This document shows, piece by piece, positions 53,258 to 64,000 of a stretch of 64,000 nucleotides of DNA. The DNA comes from Nematostella vectensis (taxonomy: Eukaryota; Cnidaria; Anthozoa; Actiniaria; Edwardsiidae). Position 1 is the first letter of the stretch; every line of letters begins with the position of its first letter. The notes under the pieces are model-generated. The model ran no database searches. It was not told where the DNA came from and worked only from the letters and a program-made list of their open reading frames with translations. The DNA is taken from positions 14,396,887-14,460,886 of the forward strand of contig NC_064034.1 of NCBI RefSeq assembly GCF_932526225.1. Reading direction: 5' to 3'. The translations under genes and the position numbers were made by a program.

Positions 53258-55800
53258 CCGGATCAAGATAAAAACGTCGATATCACGTCTTCCGAAAATC
53301 AAGTCAGTGAGGCCGAAGCATTAATGCCTGAGATATCTACTGATTATATTCGCGATCCTGGATGGCATGTGAAGCTTAGAGTAAAGAAACGCGACCTAAC
53401 GTGGGTATTGATACCGGAGCCCAGGTCTCTGTGATGCCGGAAACCGTGTACAGAGAGGTGTATGTCAAACTCTCACCTTGAGACAGAAAGCTGATAGGCG
53501 CAGGGGATACACCACTAGAAACTGTTGGACAAACAATCATGAACCTACAGCTCGGGGAAGCATGCATCGAAGAATGTGTCTACGTAGTGAGAGGTGCAAC
53601 AAAACTGCTTCTAGGGATCCCAGCTATCCGCAAGCTAGGGTTAATACACGAAATCCCCAATACCTACAGTGTCAGGGCTATCGATTGCAGCGCCAACCAG
53701 CAAAATGAAGAACCATTCATCAACAAGGAAACCATAGTTCGCAAGAATCCACACCTCTTCAATGGTCTAGGTAAACTAAGCGGATAGTACACGATCCGTC
53801 TTTAGGAAGGAGCAAAGCCATTTTGTTTGACAACCCCTCGACGGGTACCGCTCCCACTGCAAAAGAAAGTGGAGCAAGAGATAAACCGGATGGTGGAGCT
53901 CGGCGTGATAGAACCAGTATACGAGCCCACAGGCTGGTGCGCACCGAAAGTAGTGGTACCAAAGCCAAATGGAACCGTGCGAATATGCGTCAACCTCACA
54001 AAGCTTAACAAAGAAGTCAGAAGAGAAGTATACCAAATGCCGAAAGAGTAAGAGACTCTCGGAAACATAGCCAAAGGATTGATCTACTCTAAACTTGACG
54101 CTAACTCAGGCTTCCACCAAGTTCCCTTAAGCAAATAAAGCGCTAAGCTTACTACCTTTATTACTCCTTTTGGGCGGTATATGTTTTGCCGTCTGCCATA
54201 CGGAATCTCCTCTGCACCGGAATACTTTCAGAAGAAAATGGACCAGGAGCTGGCTGGACTAGAAGGCACACTATGTCATATGGACGACATCCTGGGCGTT
54301 GGAAAAGACCAAACGGAGCACGATAAGAGACTTGCTGCCGTCCTTCATCGCATAACGGAAATCGGCATGACACTGAACCCAGACAAGTGTAAGTTCTTAG
54401 AGAAGAAGATTGAGTACCTTGGACAGGTGATCGATAACGAGGGGATCAAGATAAAACCCTCCAAGGTGAAAGCTATCGTCGACATGGATGTATCTAGCGA
54501 CATCCCTAGCCTGAGACGATTTCTCGGGATGGTGAACCAACTAATAAAGTTCTGTCCCAATCTAGCAGAGAGGACGCAACCACTTCGCGACCTGCTTAAG
54601 ACGAATAGCGCATGCGTTTGGCTTGCACTGTATAGCCCCGAGAAAGAGACTGTAGTCTCCGCGGATGCAAGCAGCTTTGGATTGGGGGCAGTACTCATGC
54701 AGAAGCAGCCATCCGGAGAAATGCGTCCTGTTGTATATGCAAGCAGATCTATGACAAACACCGAATGCAGATACGCACAGATAGAAAAAGAGGCATTAGC
54801 AACCACGTGGGCCCTAGAGCACTGGTCCGATTGATTGGTAGGCATGAAGTTCACTGTCGAAACAGACCACAAGCACCTTGTACCCCTGTTTACTTCCAAG
54901 ATGATCGATTAGCTGCCGGCGCGCATACAGCGTTTCAGAATGAGGCTGATGAGGTACGATTTTGATACTCGGCACGTTCTTGTCGGCATCCGACAAGAGA
55001 CTAGAGGAAATACGGTCAGAGCTGAAGAGAGACGACGCATTCAAAGCCGTGATGCATTACGTACAGAATGGGTGGCCAGAAACCAAACAGAAGCTCTATG
55101 GGCCCGTGAAGAAATACTGCGGTGAAAGAGGAAGCTTATCCACCCACGAAGGCCTATTGATGAGGGAACGAAGACTTGTAATTCCGTCGAGTCTCAGGCC
55201 AGATATCTTACGGTACCTACATGATGGTCACCAAGGCATATCTAAGACACGGGACAATGCAGCATCGTCCGTTTGGTGGCCCGGAATCTCCAAACAAATT
55301 GAAGAGATGGTTCGCAATTGTGCCACCTGCAAAAAACATCGGAAGGAACGTATAGAACCGATGAAGGGAACAGATTTCCCAGAGCGACCGTGGTCCAAAC
55401 TCGGAGCAGACTTCTTCCAACTTGAAGGCCGACACTACCTGCACATAATCGACTACTATTCGCGCGTTATCGAAATATACTTGGTGAGCAAGAATGTAAC
55501 AGCCTGTGATACAGTAAACAAGATGAAGAATGCCTTTTGTCGACATGGAATCCCAGATATCTTAGTTACCGACAACGGACCACAGTTCGCCTCTGCAGAG
55601 TTCAACAAAGCCAGTCAAGCCCTCTCCCGGTACAACAACCATCAGTCTCCGAGAAAGAGACCTTCAATGAAATGTCTGGACCCACACAAAGCGATGGGAA
55701 TCGAGTACCACAGCCGTGCTCTACGCCAGAGCAGCCAACCCTGAGGCGATCAGAGAGAGTGCGCCGCAGACTTTGCAGATACATTGAAGAATACTGATTG
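53258..55800 (+). pseudogene. Gypsy pol: protease, RT, RNase H, partial integrase
   Basis: Protease active site GIDTGAQVSVMPE (about 53,407). RT: LQKKVEQEINRMVELGVIEP, SKLDANSGFHQV, CRLPYGISSAPEYF and the catalytic CHMDDILGVG (about 54,275), with His in place of the usual Tyr or Phe. RNase H: VSADASSFGLGAVL, EKEALATTWALEHW and ETDHKHL. Integrase: HHCC zinc region (LHDGHQGI...CATCKKH), first Asp in LGADFFQLEG, second in VTDNGPQF. The sequence then jumps to SQALSRYNNHQSPRK, so the region with the third catalytic residue is deleted, and the tail LRRSERVRRRL lies in another frame. In-frame stops occur near 53,479, 53,787, 54,051, 54,138, 54,834 and 54,912. Confidence 0.9.
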
Positions 55801-55918
55801 ACAATGACTGCTGTTAGTTACCAATAGAAAAATGTTAGAATATTTACTTGTATAGGTCAATTTAGAAGTAGACCATAAGTTATACGTTTGTATGTTAGGT
55901 TACTGTTAAAAGGGGAGA

Positions 55919-56058
55919 TGTAGTATTGGGCTACCTGTAGTAGCAGAGTGGACTAGGGGAACTGGGGCGGAGTAAGATGGCGGCCTCCTAGAGCGATCGG
56001 ACTACGATTGTATGGTAGCACCTTAGAGTATCTTAGACACATTAAACGTCTTACTACA
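55919..56058 (+). repeat. 3' LTR of the Gypsy element
   Basis: Same length as the 5' LTR with 5 substitutions (about 3.6 percent), preceded by a purine tract and followed by the GTATA duplication. Confidence 0.95.
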
Positions 56059-56063
56059 GTATA

Positions 56064-57314
56064 CTTGATAGAGTGGTTCTCAAAATCCCGTAAAACAAAA
56101 AAGACAAAAGACATTACAGTGTATTTTAGTACTAAATAAACTAGATAGTATTTCACGGGTTTTTTTAAAACCACTCTACTTAAGGATTAGCAATGATGGA
56201 TTTTGTTTGGAAAGTACATTCGCTAAAACTAGAACCGACGAATTGATACCATACCTTTGATGGATTCGTTTGCTAAAATGTGCACATAGTGATATTCGTC
56301 GTGATTTTGATCTTAGAGGGGTTTTCATAAACCCTGGAAAGAAAGAGTAATTATAACAGTCAAAGTGTAGTTACCAAGCCATTACAAAAGAGAACATACT
56401 AGTGTTAAGTAAATACGCTAAATCTTTTACGGGCTTTATGAAAACCTGTCTTTCATATATTCATTCAGATTTCCGCTTTAATTCTTTGCTACTCTGTCCT
56501 TTAAATTGCTGTGTTTGCACACCTAGTTCTACAACCCAGATTTTTTTAAAACTTGGCATAATCAATATTGAAGTTAAAGGCTTTAATAAAAATGTAATAA
56601 AAAAATGGGGGTACCGACCTCGTTTTCACAACAGAGAGGCGTAGAGATGACGCGTTTTTACTGATCGCGCAAGGAAAAATCCCAACTCTTAGTTTTCAAA
56701 AAGAGTGCCTACAGTCTTTAGAAAATTAAGTTTGTCGAGCTACCAAAATCCGATCTCCTAAAAAATAACCCGTAGTAGCTAATGTTCACATTCGCACTAG
56801 AAGACATTGTCTTCGCCACTATTCATACGGTAAAAAGCGCCATTTTGAAGTATTTTTATGGCTTTTAAAAGAAATAACAAAACGTCTACAACCCAACTTT
56901 TTTTTCTTTCAGTATGTCATTTTTCCGTATATATTTAACTATTTGAGCAAATCATAAATGTGGGTACCGACTTAGTTTTTCTGTCAAAGCGATTATAAGT
57001 AATAAACGCGCGCCTTTTGCTGTGTTTTCTTGTACAACTAAGGCGCGCGCGCACTTAATATCGGACAATTATTAAAAGTTAAAAATACTGTAAAGATCTT
57101 TCGGCAATTCGTTGACGATAGTTTCCATTATATTTTAGAAATATAATTATCCGTGAATCTTATCGCGGGCACAGCAGGAACTAAAGATTTAAAAGAGCTG
57201 CAATGTTTGGTCAAAACATTATTTCCAAATAACATTATTCACATCCAAAAACATAGAAGGCGCGATTAATCCAAATGCAACTATCTAAAGCTGGGACAAA
57301 TGAAGATTGATCAA
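56064..57314. other. Non-coding, nothing recognised
   Basis: AT-rich with a short alternating GCGCGCGC tract at about 57,049. Short frames show no domain. Confidence 0.55.
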
Positions 57315-58309
57315 TGAATTTTTCCTTATTTTTCTCGGCTTGACCCTGAAAAACACTACAAAATTTGAACCAAGTATCGCTACCTGCACCGCAAAAAATA
57401 AACAGCGCAGAAACACAACAACACCACAGGAGGCAACCAGGATATATGATCTCAATATTATTTTATTCTCGGCTTAATCCAGTTGAAATAGAATATTTGA
57501 CAGATTTTCTCAAATATAGCCTCGCATCCATCATTTTGCACGATCGTTAAACCAACAAATTGAGGTTTTAAAAGTCGCATCTGGTACATTGCTCTATCAA
57601 AAATGGTCATTTTTCGTGAAAAGATCATCACTTACTTGCCTAGAATCTGAAATAAAATTTTGGGGATAATAAAATCCGGAGCGCTGAGAGCGCCAAGAAG
57701 ATACAACACTTCACAGGTGTTTGAACTTTCAACTTGGGCTAACTATGACACCAACTGCTGAATTCGCAGGGAATTTTGGCTTTTGCAGAAGCTCCCTCCT
57801 CGATACAACGCGAGGAGGACCAATAAATATGTGTGTTATTACTTGCATTCTTCGTTGTGCTAGATGATTTAAAAAAACACGTATTTGAGTGATTATTTGA
57901 ATGGATTATAACTAGTCTTGCGTAATCTTTGTGTCCAAAGAATTATGGAAGCACCATGAAAAACATTCTGAGATCGCAAGCCGAAGCGAGTTAAAAGGGA
58001 TTTTATGCGCTTGTAGAGGAACAAGCATTGATAAAAAACGATGCCTATCAAGTACTTTCCCAAGCTGAGGTGAGGAAAATTCGATATCACCTAATTTGTT
58101 GTTTTGATCTATGTTACGAATCTGTCAAATATTCTATTTTAACTGGATTAAGCCGAAATTAAAATAATATTGAGAGCACATATCCTGGTTGCCTCCTGTG
58201 GTGTTGTTGTGTTTCTGCGCTGTTTATTTTTCGCGGTGCAGGTAGCGATACTTGGTTCAAATTTTGTAGTGTTTTTCGGGCTCAAGCCAAGAAAAATAAA
58301 GAAAAATTC
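57315..58309. repeat. Inverted repeat, arms about 192 bp, loop about 610 bp
   Basis: 57,315-57,506 and 58,119-58,309 are reverse complements with only a handful of differences. Shared words include GAACCAAGTATCGCTACCTG, GGAGGCAACCAGGATAT and CTGTTTATTTTTCGC on the opposite strand. Both arms are non-coding. The transcript would form a very long hairpin. It may be a foldback transposon; I see no target duplication. Confidence 0.9.
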
Positions 58310-58730
58310 AAAAAATATTTAATATTCGTTCCATTTTAAAAAGAAACACATTTTTGTAATCAGGAGACAAATACAAGTCTATAGACTAATTATTGGTCAT
58401 TTTTTTGAGTATTGCATTTCATCTTGAATGGATTAACGGAGCGCTTCTTAAAAGTTCTCTCGTGATTGTTGTAATACCAGATTCCACCTCTTCTTCAGTG
58501 ATGATTATGGTTATTTTTTACTTTGGTCGCAGCGGTGGAAAAATTTCTCGTCGACAATGTGGGCATGTGGCATGTAGACTTTGGTTTTGCTGGGCCATGT
58601 ACCACTCGTTTAGGCAGTGATGGTGTGCGGGTTGTTTGCAGCATTTAATTATTTCTATGACATCCTCTTCTTCTTTACAAATTATGCATTACATTTTTTT
58701 ATTATTGTTATTATTATTTTGGATTTTTTA
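58310..58730. other. Non-coding, nothing recognised
   Basis: AT-rich. Short frames are present, but none is recognisable. Confidence 0.5.
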
Positions 58731-58825
58731 GCGGAGCCAGCGCGGAGCTCCATAGGTATAGAAATATGGTATAACTATGCGACTTGGTTTTGTGGTCATT
58801 GCGCGGGTACCCTGTGGTGTCACTC

Positions 58826-58862
<37 letters not shown>

Positions 58863-61622
58863 TCAGCCGCGCAACTCCCAGGCCTCACTCGGCCCCGTAA
58901 TGGCGGCTAAATACAAGCACAGAGCAAGTGAAAAGTTCTTGTCATGCGTTGATTATTTCTTTTTGCCTCAAATTTTGGGACTAAAGGATAAAGTCAACTA
59001 GAGGAGATCTACTAACATTTATTCACGCCAAGATTTATGTAAGGATATGTCTGTTTTTTGCTAGTAAATTTAAGTAAGTAATAGTTCACATTAAAAAGCG
59101 AACAAAACCACAAGAAAGCGACAAAATTCAAGGTGAGTTTCAGACGACGATTTCTTTTGTCTATTGAGGATATGACAGTTATTGAGCTTTTTGTTGTCCT
59201 TTTTGTTTGCTTTGAGAATGAGCATAACACCTTTTGTTTTGACATTCTTTGTTCTATCTTTATTCTTGATTCTGTTGAAATATTTCATTAAGACTAACCA
59301 ATATCGTGTTGCATTTGTCATATACTGGTAAAGAAGACCGTTCTTGTCTTTATATCCTGTGCTCTTAGTCCTAAGAAGATACATATCCTTAGAAGATACA
59401 GCAACTTTTTCAACTTACAAGAGAAAATTTCCTTACCGAGGATAAAAACAAAACAAAATTCAACCCTTGTTGCCAATATTTATTGTTATTGTCTGCATCT
59501 TACATCTTATGTGTTTATTATTATTTTTTCAAATATTTGTGGAAATTAGTCAGATTATAAATGTCTTGATGAAAAGACTGTTTCGAAAGAAATGTTACTC
59601 TTTTATGAACCAGGGACTACCTGAGGGCCAAGATGAATGCTAAAGACTGGAAGACATGAGAATTGAAAATCATGTCTTCAAAGACATGTCTGAAAGACAG
59701 TAGGGAGTTCTTATTCACTAGTCATTTGATACCCCCACACACATGGTCCCAGGAAAGGGTGGGGGATTAGACTTTAATAAAAGCCTGTCTCCAAGTTAAG
59801 AGTCAAAACCAGTCAATACCACCACCCCTCTTGATATATTCTGGTTAAAAAGTAATCTAAAACCCCACATTAACCCCTGACTTCCCCAGGACCATAAGGG
59901 AGGGGGCTCAAATGACCAGGGCATTACTATGTGATTCAGCAGTACACACTCAATAGGTTTTTTTTAGAACAAGATACTTATATTATATAAAACTAAAAAC
60001 ATAATTTTGCTTTTTAAATAATAAATCTGTAACGAAAACAGTCTTCTATTAACCTAAAGATAATGGGAAAGGGGATATTTTAGGAAAGTACTAAATATAA
60101 TTATCACATTATTGTTATTACATTTTCTTTTCGAACATTTAAAGAAGAGTCATATTTCTTCCTTTCCTTCTCCATGTTGACTATTTTTATGCAATTGATG
60201 CTCTTTGCTATTTCCCCTCTACACCAAAAATAAATTAATAAACAGATTTGATTTTCAAATTAGAAATTTTCATTTATTACTTTCACTTATATTTTCTTTT
60301 TAGGATTTTCTTTCCAAATCTCTTGCCCATTACATTTATTTTAGATGTTTAGATTTATTTCATTGGAATGGTTGGATCCAGGGTTTCTAAAAGCACCAAA
60401 ATATAATGCATTACTGGATGTATATTTGGAGATATTAATTCCCATGGGGATGGAAAATCACCACTTAAAATGGTACATTAAAACTTCAGTATTGCATCTT
60501 ATCTAAAATTGTGTCTGACACTATATTCTATCTTTAAAATCCTGTTTCATCCATTACTTGTTCTTCGCAAGGACGAAGCTTGTCAGAATGTAGCTTTACA
60601 AATGTACATTAATGAAACTTTTTTTTAAGGAAAGGGTTTTTTTAGGGCAAGATACTTAAACTTTATAACACTAGCAACAACCTTGTTCCTTTTCAATAAT
60701 AGAATTCTGTCCACATAGCTTGGATAGCATAGACATGGCCTCTTTAGAGGCCTGTGGTGATGAAAGGGTTAAGATAATGGGAAAGGGGAAATGTCAAGAA
60801 ATGCTCAATCGAATTATTTTCATTACTGTTATATTTTTTTCAACAAACCTTTCAAGTTGAGTCAATTCCCTTTATATCTCCTCCCCCGTCGACTATTTTT
60901 TAGTCAATTGATATTCTTTCCTTCCTCTCTACCCCAAACATAGATCAATGAAAGGGTTTCGTTTGAAATTAGAAGTTAGCATTTTAGCACTGTCAGTGAT
61001 GCCTTACATGTTTTTTTAGGATTTGCTTCCAAAATCAATTTGTTTTTTCTTCATTGCATTCATTTTGGAGTAGGCCACCAAAAACAAGGCCACTATATGG
61101 TAAATGGTGGGTGCACCAATATGTAATGCATGAAAGGAGATATATTTTTGGATTTTAATTTCCAGACATTTTTCTGAATATTCGGTCCAATGAAGGAGAG
61201 AATCGCCACTAAATCAATACATAAAAATTACAGTATGGCATCTAAACAGTCTAAATATATTATTTCAAATCTGTGGAATGCTGTTACATCCATGACCTAT
61301 TCTACACAAGGGCAAAGCTTGTCGGACTATTGTTTTGATTAAAAAAAAAAATATTTTTAAACTTCTATGATGGGACATAAGAATTTACCATTAGACTCTT
61401 GACAACTTTGACAGCCATATTCACACCAGGAATTGTGTTTGTTAACCTTGATGTACTGCATAATTTAAATTATTGAATAAGGCCTGGATCCATTTGGTTG
61501 GTACAATAAATAAATCTCAGTAAAGAGCAGGATCCTAGAGCCCCCCAAAATACATCAATCAGTCAACACAGAAGGTGTTCAATGCTGGCTCCGCTTTTAG
61601 GCAGTGCCTAAATCTAAATATT
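58731..61622 (+). mobile_element. Helentron-like non-autonomous element, second copy, without Harbinger
   Basis: Left end AGCGGAGCCAGCGCGGAGC; subterminal inverse GCTGGCTCCGCT at 61,583; hairpin TTTAGGC-AGT-GCCTAAA at 61,596-61,612; end TCTAAATATTA. It matches the 10,051-17,592 copy in order: GGAGCTCCATAGGTATAG, a splice-donor-like AAGGTGAGTTT, GGACTACC.GAGGGCC, GGATCCAGGGTTTCTA, CACCAATATGTAATGCATGA. A (CCAG)n array at about 58,828-58,858 is specific to this copy. There are no genes. Confidence 0.6.
58828..58862 (+). repeat. (CCAG)n microsatellite
   Basis: Eight or so CCAG units near the left end of the Helentron-like copy. The other copy has non-repetitive sequence here. Confidence 0.9.
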
Positions 61623-61639
61623 AATGCTTTGTCGTTTTT

Positions 61640-62111
61640 AAGTCTTGGTCTGACTATAAAGTGGTCCCGGCTCGTCGTCGTCTTTTATAGACCTTCAAGT
61701 AGGTCACGTGTGTCGATGAGATCATCGGTAACGCTTCTGATTGGCTAAGGGATGTACTGACCAATCAGAGGCTTGGAGAAAAGGGAAGACGTCATACTGA
61801 TGATGTCATGGCTTATTTTTATACCCACCCCATGCCCTCTCTTTATGCTTTTTGTTATTAAGGGTTAAAAAGTGTTTTTTAAAGATAAAAAAATGGTTAC
61901 GGTAACCCTGTGTACCAACTGATTGGGTTAAGTATTTGTATTTGTCCAATTAGAGGGTAGAAAAAAGGTTTAAAATTAAAAAAAGATTTGTATATTTTTA
62001 GAAAAAAGTATTTTTAGCTTACTAGAATTAAAGCTTTTTGATTGGATAAGAGTTCTAAAAAAGAGGTTGCATTTTCACTCGCATTTTAGTTTGTTCTTGG
62101 CGAACTTCGCC
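61640..62111 (+). promoter_or_regulatory. Promoter-like region with several CCAAT boxes
   Basis: ATTGG or CCAAT words occur at about 61,740, 61,763, 61,922, 61,947 and 62,041, with GTCACGTGT at about 61,705 and a TATTTTTATACCC box at about 61,813. It lies just upstream of the acidic-protein frame that starts at 62,112. No experimental support is possible from sequence alone. Confidence 0.4.
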
Positions 62112-62640
62112 ATGGCTTATGATGGTGATGATAATGAGTGGCTTACCGAATTGTTAGAAGTATTACCTGACCCCGAAGAAGAAGGAGAAGGAGTGAACGA
62201 CTTCCTCCTGATTTTTTTCACGACGATCTCGCTGAGTCGGACTTACCTCAATTTAGCTCCTTTGACGAATTGTTTGACTATTATTGCACCCCTAGGAGGA
62301 GGGTGAGGAGATTTCGTTTTAAGATCCTTTTTTGAACAACCCTGGCCCTTCCGGGTTGCAACAACAAGAAGGTCGTGAAAAGAAACGCTCGGTTGATTGT
62401 GATGATGATGAGGAGGAAGAGGAGGAGGAGGAGGAGGAGGAGGAGGAGGAGGAGGAGGAGGAGGAGGAGGAGGAGGAGGAGGAGGAGGAGGAGGAGGAGG
62501 AGGAGGAGAAGGACGATGTCTCGTATGATTTACGTCAAGTGACTACTCGACATTCTACCAAAATGAGTACTGACTGTACCTATTCAAAAATTGCTAAGTC
62601 TCAATACTGCCAAAAAACTTCCATCTCATACCTGTAAAAC
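62112..62640 (+). pseudogene. Unrecognised acidic protein with polyglutamate, two frameshifts
   Basis: ATG at 62,112 in good context (GCCATGG) gives MAYDGDDNEWLTELLEVLPD. After a T-run near 62,212 the coherent frame changes and reads PDFFHDDLAESDLPQFSSF, FDELFDYYCTPRRRVRRFRF. After a second T-run near 62,330 it changes again to NNPGPSGLQQQEGREKKRS and CDDDEEEE with a (GAG)n run. All segments look protein-like, so this was one gene with two homopolymer indels (or sequencing errors). Repeated acidic-hydrophobic motifs (WLTELLEVL, FDELFDYY) resemble activation domains; that is inference. The 3' end is cut by the LINE at about 62,650. Confidence 0.45.
62410..62508 (+). repeat. (GAG)n microsatellite, encoding polyglutamate
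   Basis: About 30 GAG/GAA-type triplets in a row within the acidic-protein frame. Confidence 0.95.
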
Positions 62641-62654
62641 GGCATTGGCAGACA

Positions 62655-64000
62655 CATTCATATTTTTTTTTTCATGAACAAGGTACAAGTAATAAGGGAA
62701 GGTTTTCCAACAACAGAAACCGATAACAATAAACAAATTCTAAATTTTGAACAAACACAAAGCAACTATGCTATCTCTGAATTTAATGAGTTTTCTCCAA
62801 CTACAGTGCACGAATTTTCTTACTTGGTAAGCAATATGATATCCAAGTCGTGCAGCTTAGATCCCCTGCATGGTTCCATTTTACGGGATTGCCAAGAAGT
62901 TATTCTTCCTCTTATTACAAATATAATCAACCTTTCTTTTTCTGAGGCGGTTGTACCACTATCTTTAAAGGAAGCTGTACTTGATACCATTCTTAAGAAG
63001 GACAATTTGGACCATGAGATACAAAATCATTTTCGACCCATCTCCAACCTTCCATTTGTGTCGAAGGCAATGGAAAAAGTTGTTGCCATTAGACTAAACC
63101 AACATCTTGATTGCGGGGACTTGCATAAGATCTATCAGTCGGCCTACAAAAAAGGGCATAGTACTGAGACAGCCCTTACGCGCATACAAAATGACATTCT
63201 GAGAGCCATTGATGATGGGCAAAGTGTCATTCTTGTATTGCTTGACTTATCAGCGGCATTTGATACAGTGGATCATGATTTGCTGATTGGAAGACTTAAT
63301 CATCGCTTTAAAATTAAAGGTTCGGCGCTCTCCTGGTTGAGGCCATATCTGTCTGACAGATCTCAGTTTGTGGAAATCGGAAATGAAAGATCAGAAAGCA
63401 AGAAGCTTGTCTGTGGTGTACCTGAGTGATCAGTTTTAGGTCCATTGCTATATTCGATGTACACAGTACCTCTTGCAGACATAATCAGGAAACATGGACT
63501 AAACTTCCATTTTTATGCTGACGACACGCAAATCTACATGTCGTTCAATCCTCTATCTGATAAAGAACCTGCTCTGTCGCGACACTTAGTTGAATCATGT
63601 ATCGATGACATTAATAGATGGATGACAGCCAAAAGGCTTCTTCTTAATGGTGATAAAAAGGAACTTTTCGTACTTCATGCTCGTCGTTGCCCTAAACCTA
63701 ATCTGAGTTTCATCAATGTTGGGTCTGATGTTGTTGAGATATCTGATTCCGCAAAAAACATTGGAACATGGTTTGACAGCAAGATGTCAATGGACAAACA
63801 AGTAAAGAACATATGCAAATCAGCTTTTTTTCATCTAAGCAATATTGCAAAAATAAGAAAATACATATCATTTAAACACTGCGAGATACTTCTCCATGCA
63901 TTTGTCACGTCTAGACTGGACTATTGTAACTCGCTTCTTACAGGCCTGAAACAAGAACATGTCCGTAAACTCTAATCTGTCCAAAACTCTGCAGCACGCA
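62655..64000 (+). mobile_element. CR1/L2-type LINE, continuing beyond the window
   Basis: 5'-truncated. Frame 62,674-63,429 covers RT: SCSLDPLHGSILRDC, FRPISNLPFVSKAMEKVVA, YKKGHSTETALTRIQNDIL, LVLLDLSAAFDTVDHDLL (motif A). A TGA at 63,427 interrupts the GVP..SVLGP block, where relatives read GVPQGS. Frame 63,445-63,975 continues with NFHFYADDTQIYMSF (motif C) and KRLLLNGDKKELFVL, then a TAA in place of a Gln codon near 63,973. Same family as the LINE at 34.0-36.1 kb, but better preserved. Confidence 0.9.

Larger units (their letters stand above)
52184..56058 (+). mobile_element. Ty3/Gypsy LTR retrotransposon, both LTRs and target duplication present
   Basis: 3875 bp with 140-bp LTRs (52,184-52,323 and 55,919-56,058) that begin TGTAG and end CTACA. 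GTATA flanks both sides (52,179-52,183 and 56,059-56,063). A primer-binding site (TGGTGTCAGAAGATGG) directly follows the 5' LTR, and a purine tract (AAAAGGGGAGA) precedes the 3' LTR. Gag, protease, RT, RNase H and part of integrase are in order, with many stops. Usual length is 5-6 kb, so over 1 kb is missing, mainly in the integrase. The LTRs differ at 5 of 140 positions. Confidence 0.95.

Noticed and set aside
54345-54899. A 184-residue minus-strand frame
   Set aside because: It is antisense to the Gypsy RT and RNase H.
1-64000. tRNA, rRNA and snRNA genes
   Set aside because: I saw no cloverleaf with conserved A and B boxes and no rRNA or snRNA core on either strand; a covariance search would be decisive.

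Overview
This window is animal nuclear DNA, AT-rich and intron-bearing, made almost entirely of transposable elements nested in one another. I see no rRNA, tRNA or CRISPR, and no cellular gene that is clearly intact. The mixture (Penelope-like elements with GIY-YIG domains, a Polinton-like fragment, PIF/Harbinger, P-element and Ty3/Gypsy elements, CR1/L2-type LINEs and abundant MITEs) fits a cnidarian best, probably an anthozoan. That is an inference from element content, not a species call.

Layout. 1-1425: a broken Gypsy gag-protease on the minus strand. 1832-3664: the 3' part of a Penelope-like element (PLE-A) with a hammerhead ribozyme. 3665-6025: a GC-rich Polinton/adintovirus-like block with compact small genes and an integrase pseudogene. 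6.2-10.0 kb: non-coding repeats that recur at 23.2-24.7 plus 27.7-29.6 kb, where a 3.0-kb element with CAC-type inverted ends has split the second copy. 10.05-17.59 kb: a Helentron-like element containing a 4.9-kb Harbinger transposon (Myb-like gene and DDE transposase, convergent), itself hit by a MITE at a splice donor. 17.9-22.4 kb: two inverted-repeat elements. 29.6-31.6 kb: shuffled repeats and a decayed transposase-like reading frame.

32.5-50.6 kb is the most structured part. A P-element-type transposase pseudogene (32.5-37.2 kb, minus) is interrupted by a LINE (34.0-36.1 kb). Its 5' end is joined to a DUF229-family gene (sulfatase/alkaline-phosphatase superfamily). Pieces of that DUF229 gene recur four times, between 37.2 and 47.0 kb, and Penelope-like elements (PLE-B, -C, -D) lie between the pieces. 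Part of this is a tandem triplication with a period of about 4.1-4.2 kb. All three copies that cover one particular codon carry the same in-frame TGA, so the gene was apparently already dead when it was amplified.

52,184-56,058: a complete-ended Gypsy retrotransposon with 140-bp LTRs and a GTATA target duplication, but an internal deletion in integrase. 57.3-58.3 kb: a 192-bp inverted repeat. 58.7-61.6 kb: a second Helentron-like copy, without the Harbinger insertion. 61.6-62.6 kb: a CCAAT-rich promoter-like stretch and a frameshifted acidic protein with a polyglutamate run. 62.66 kb to the end: a second LINE.

The elements do not form a pathway. What links them is insertion history. The strongest functional signals are the two PLE hammerhead ribozymes with intact cores, two sister ribozymes that share one disabling change, and the amplified DUF229/PLE array.
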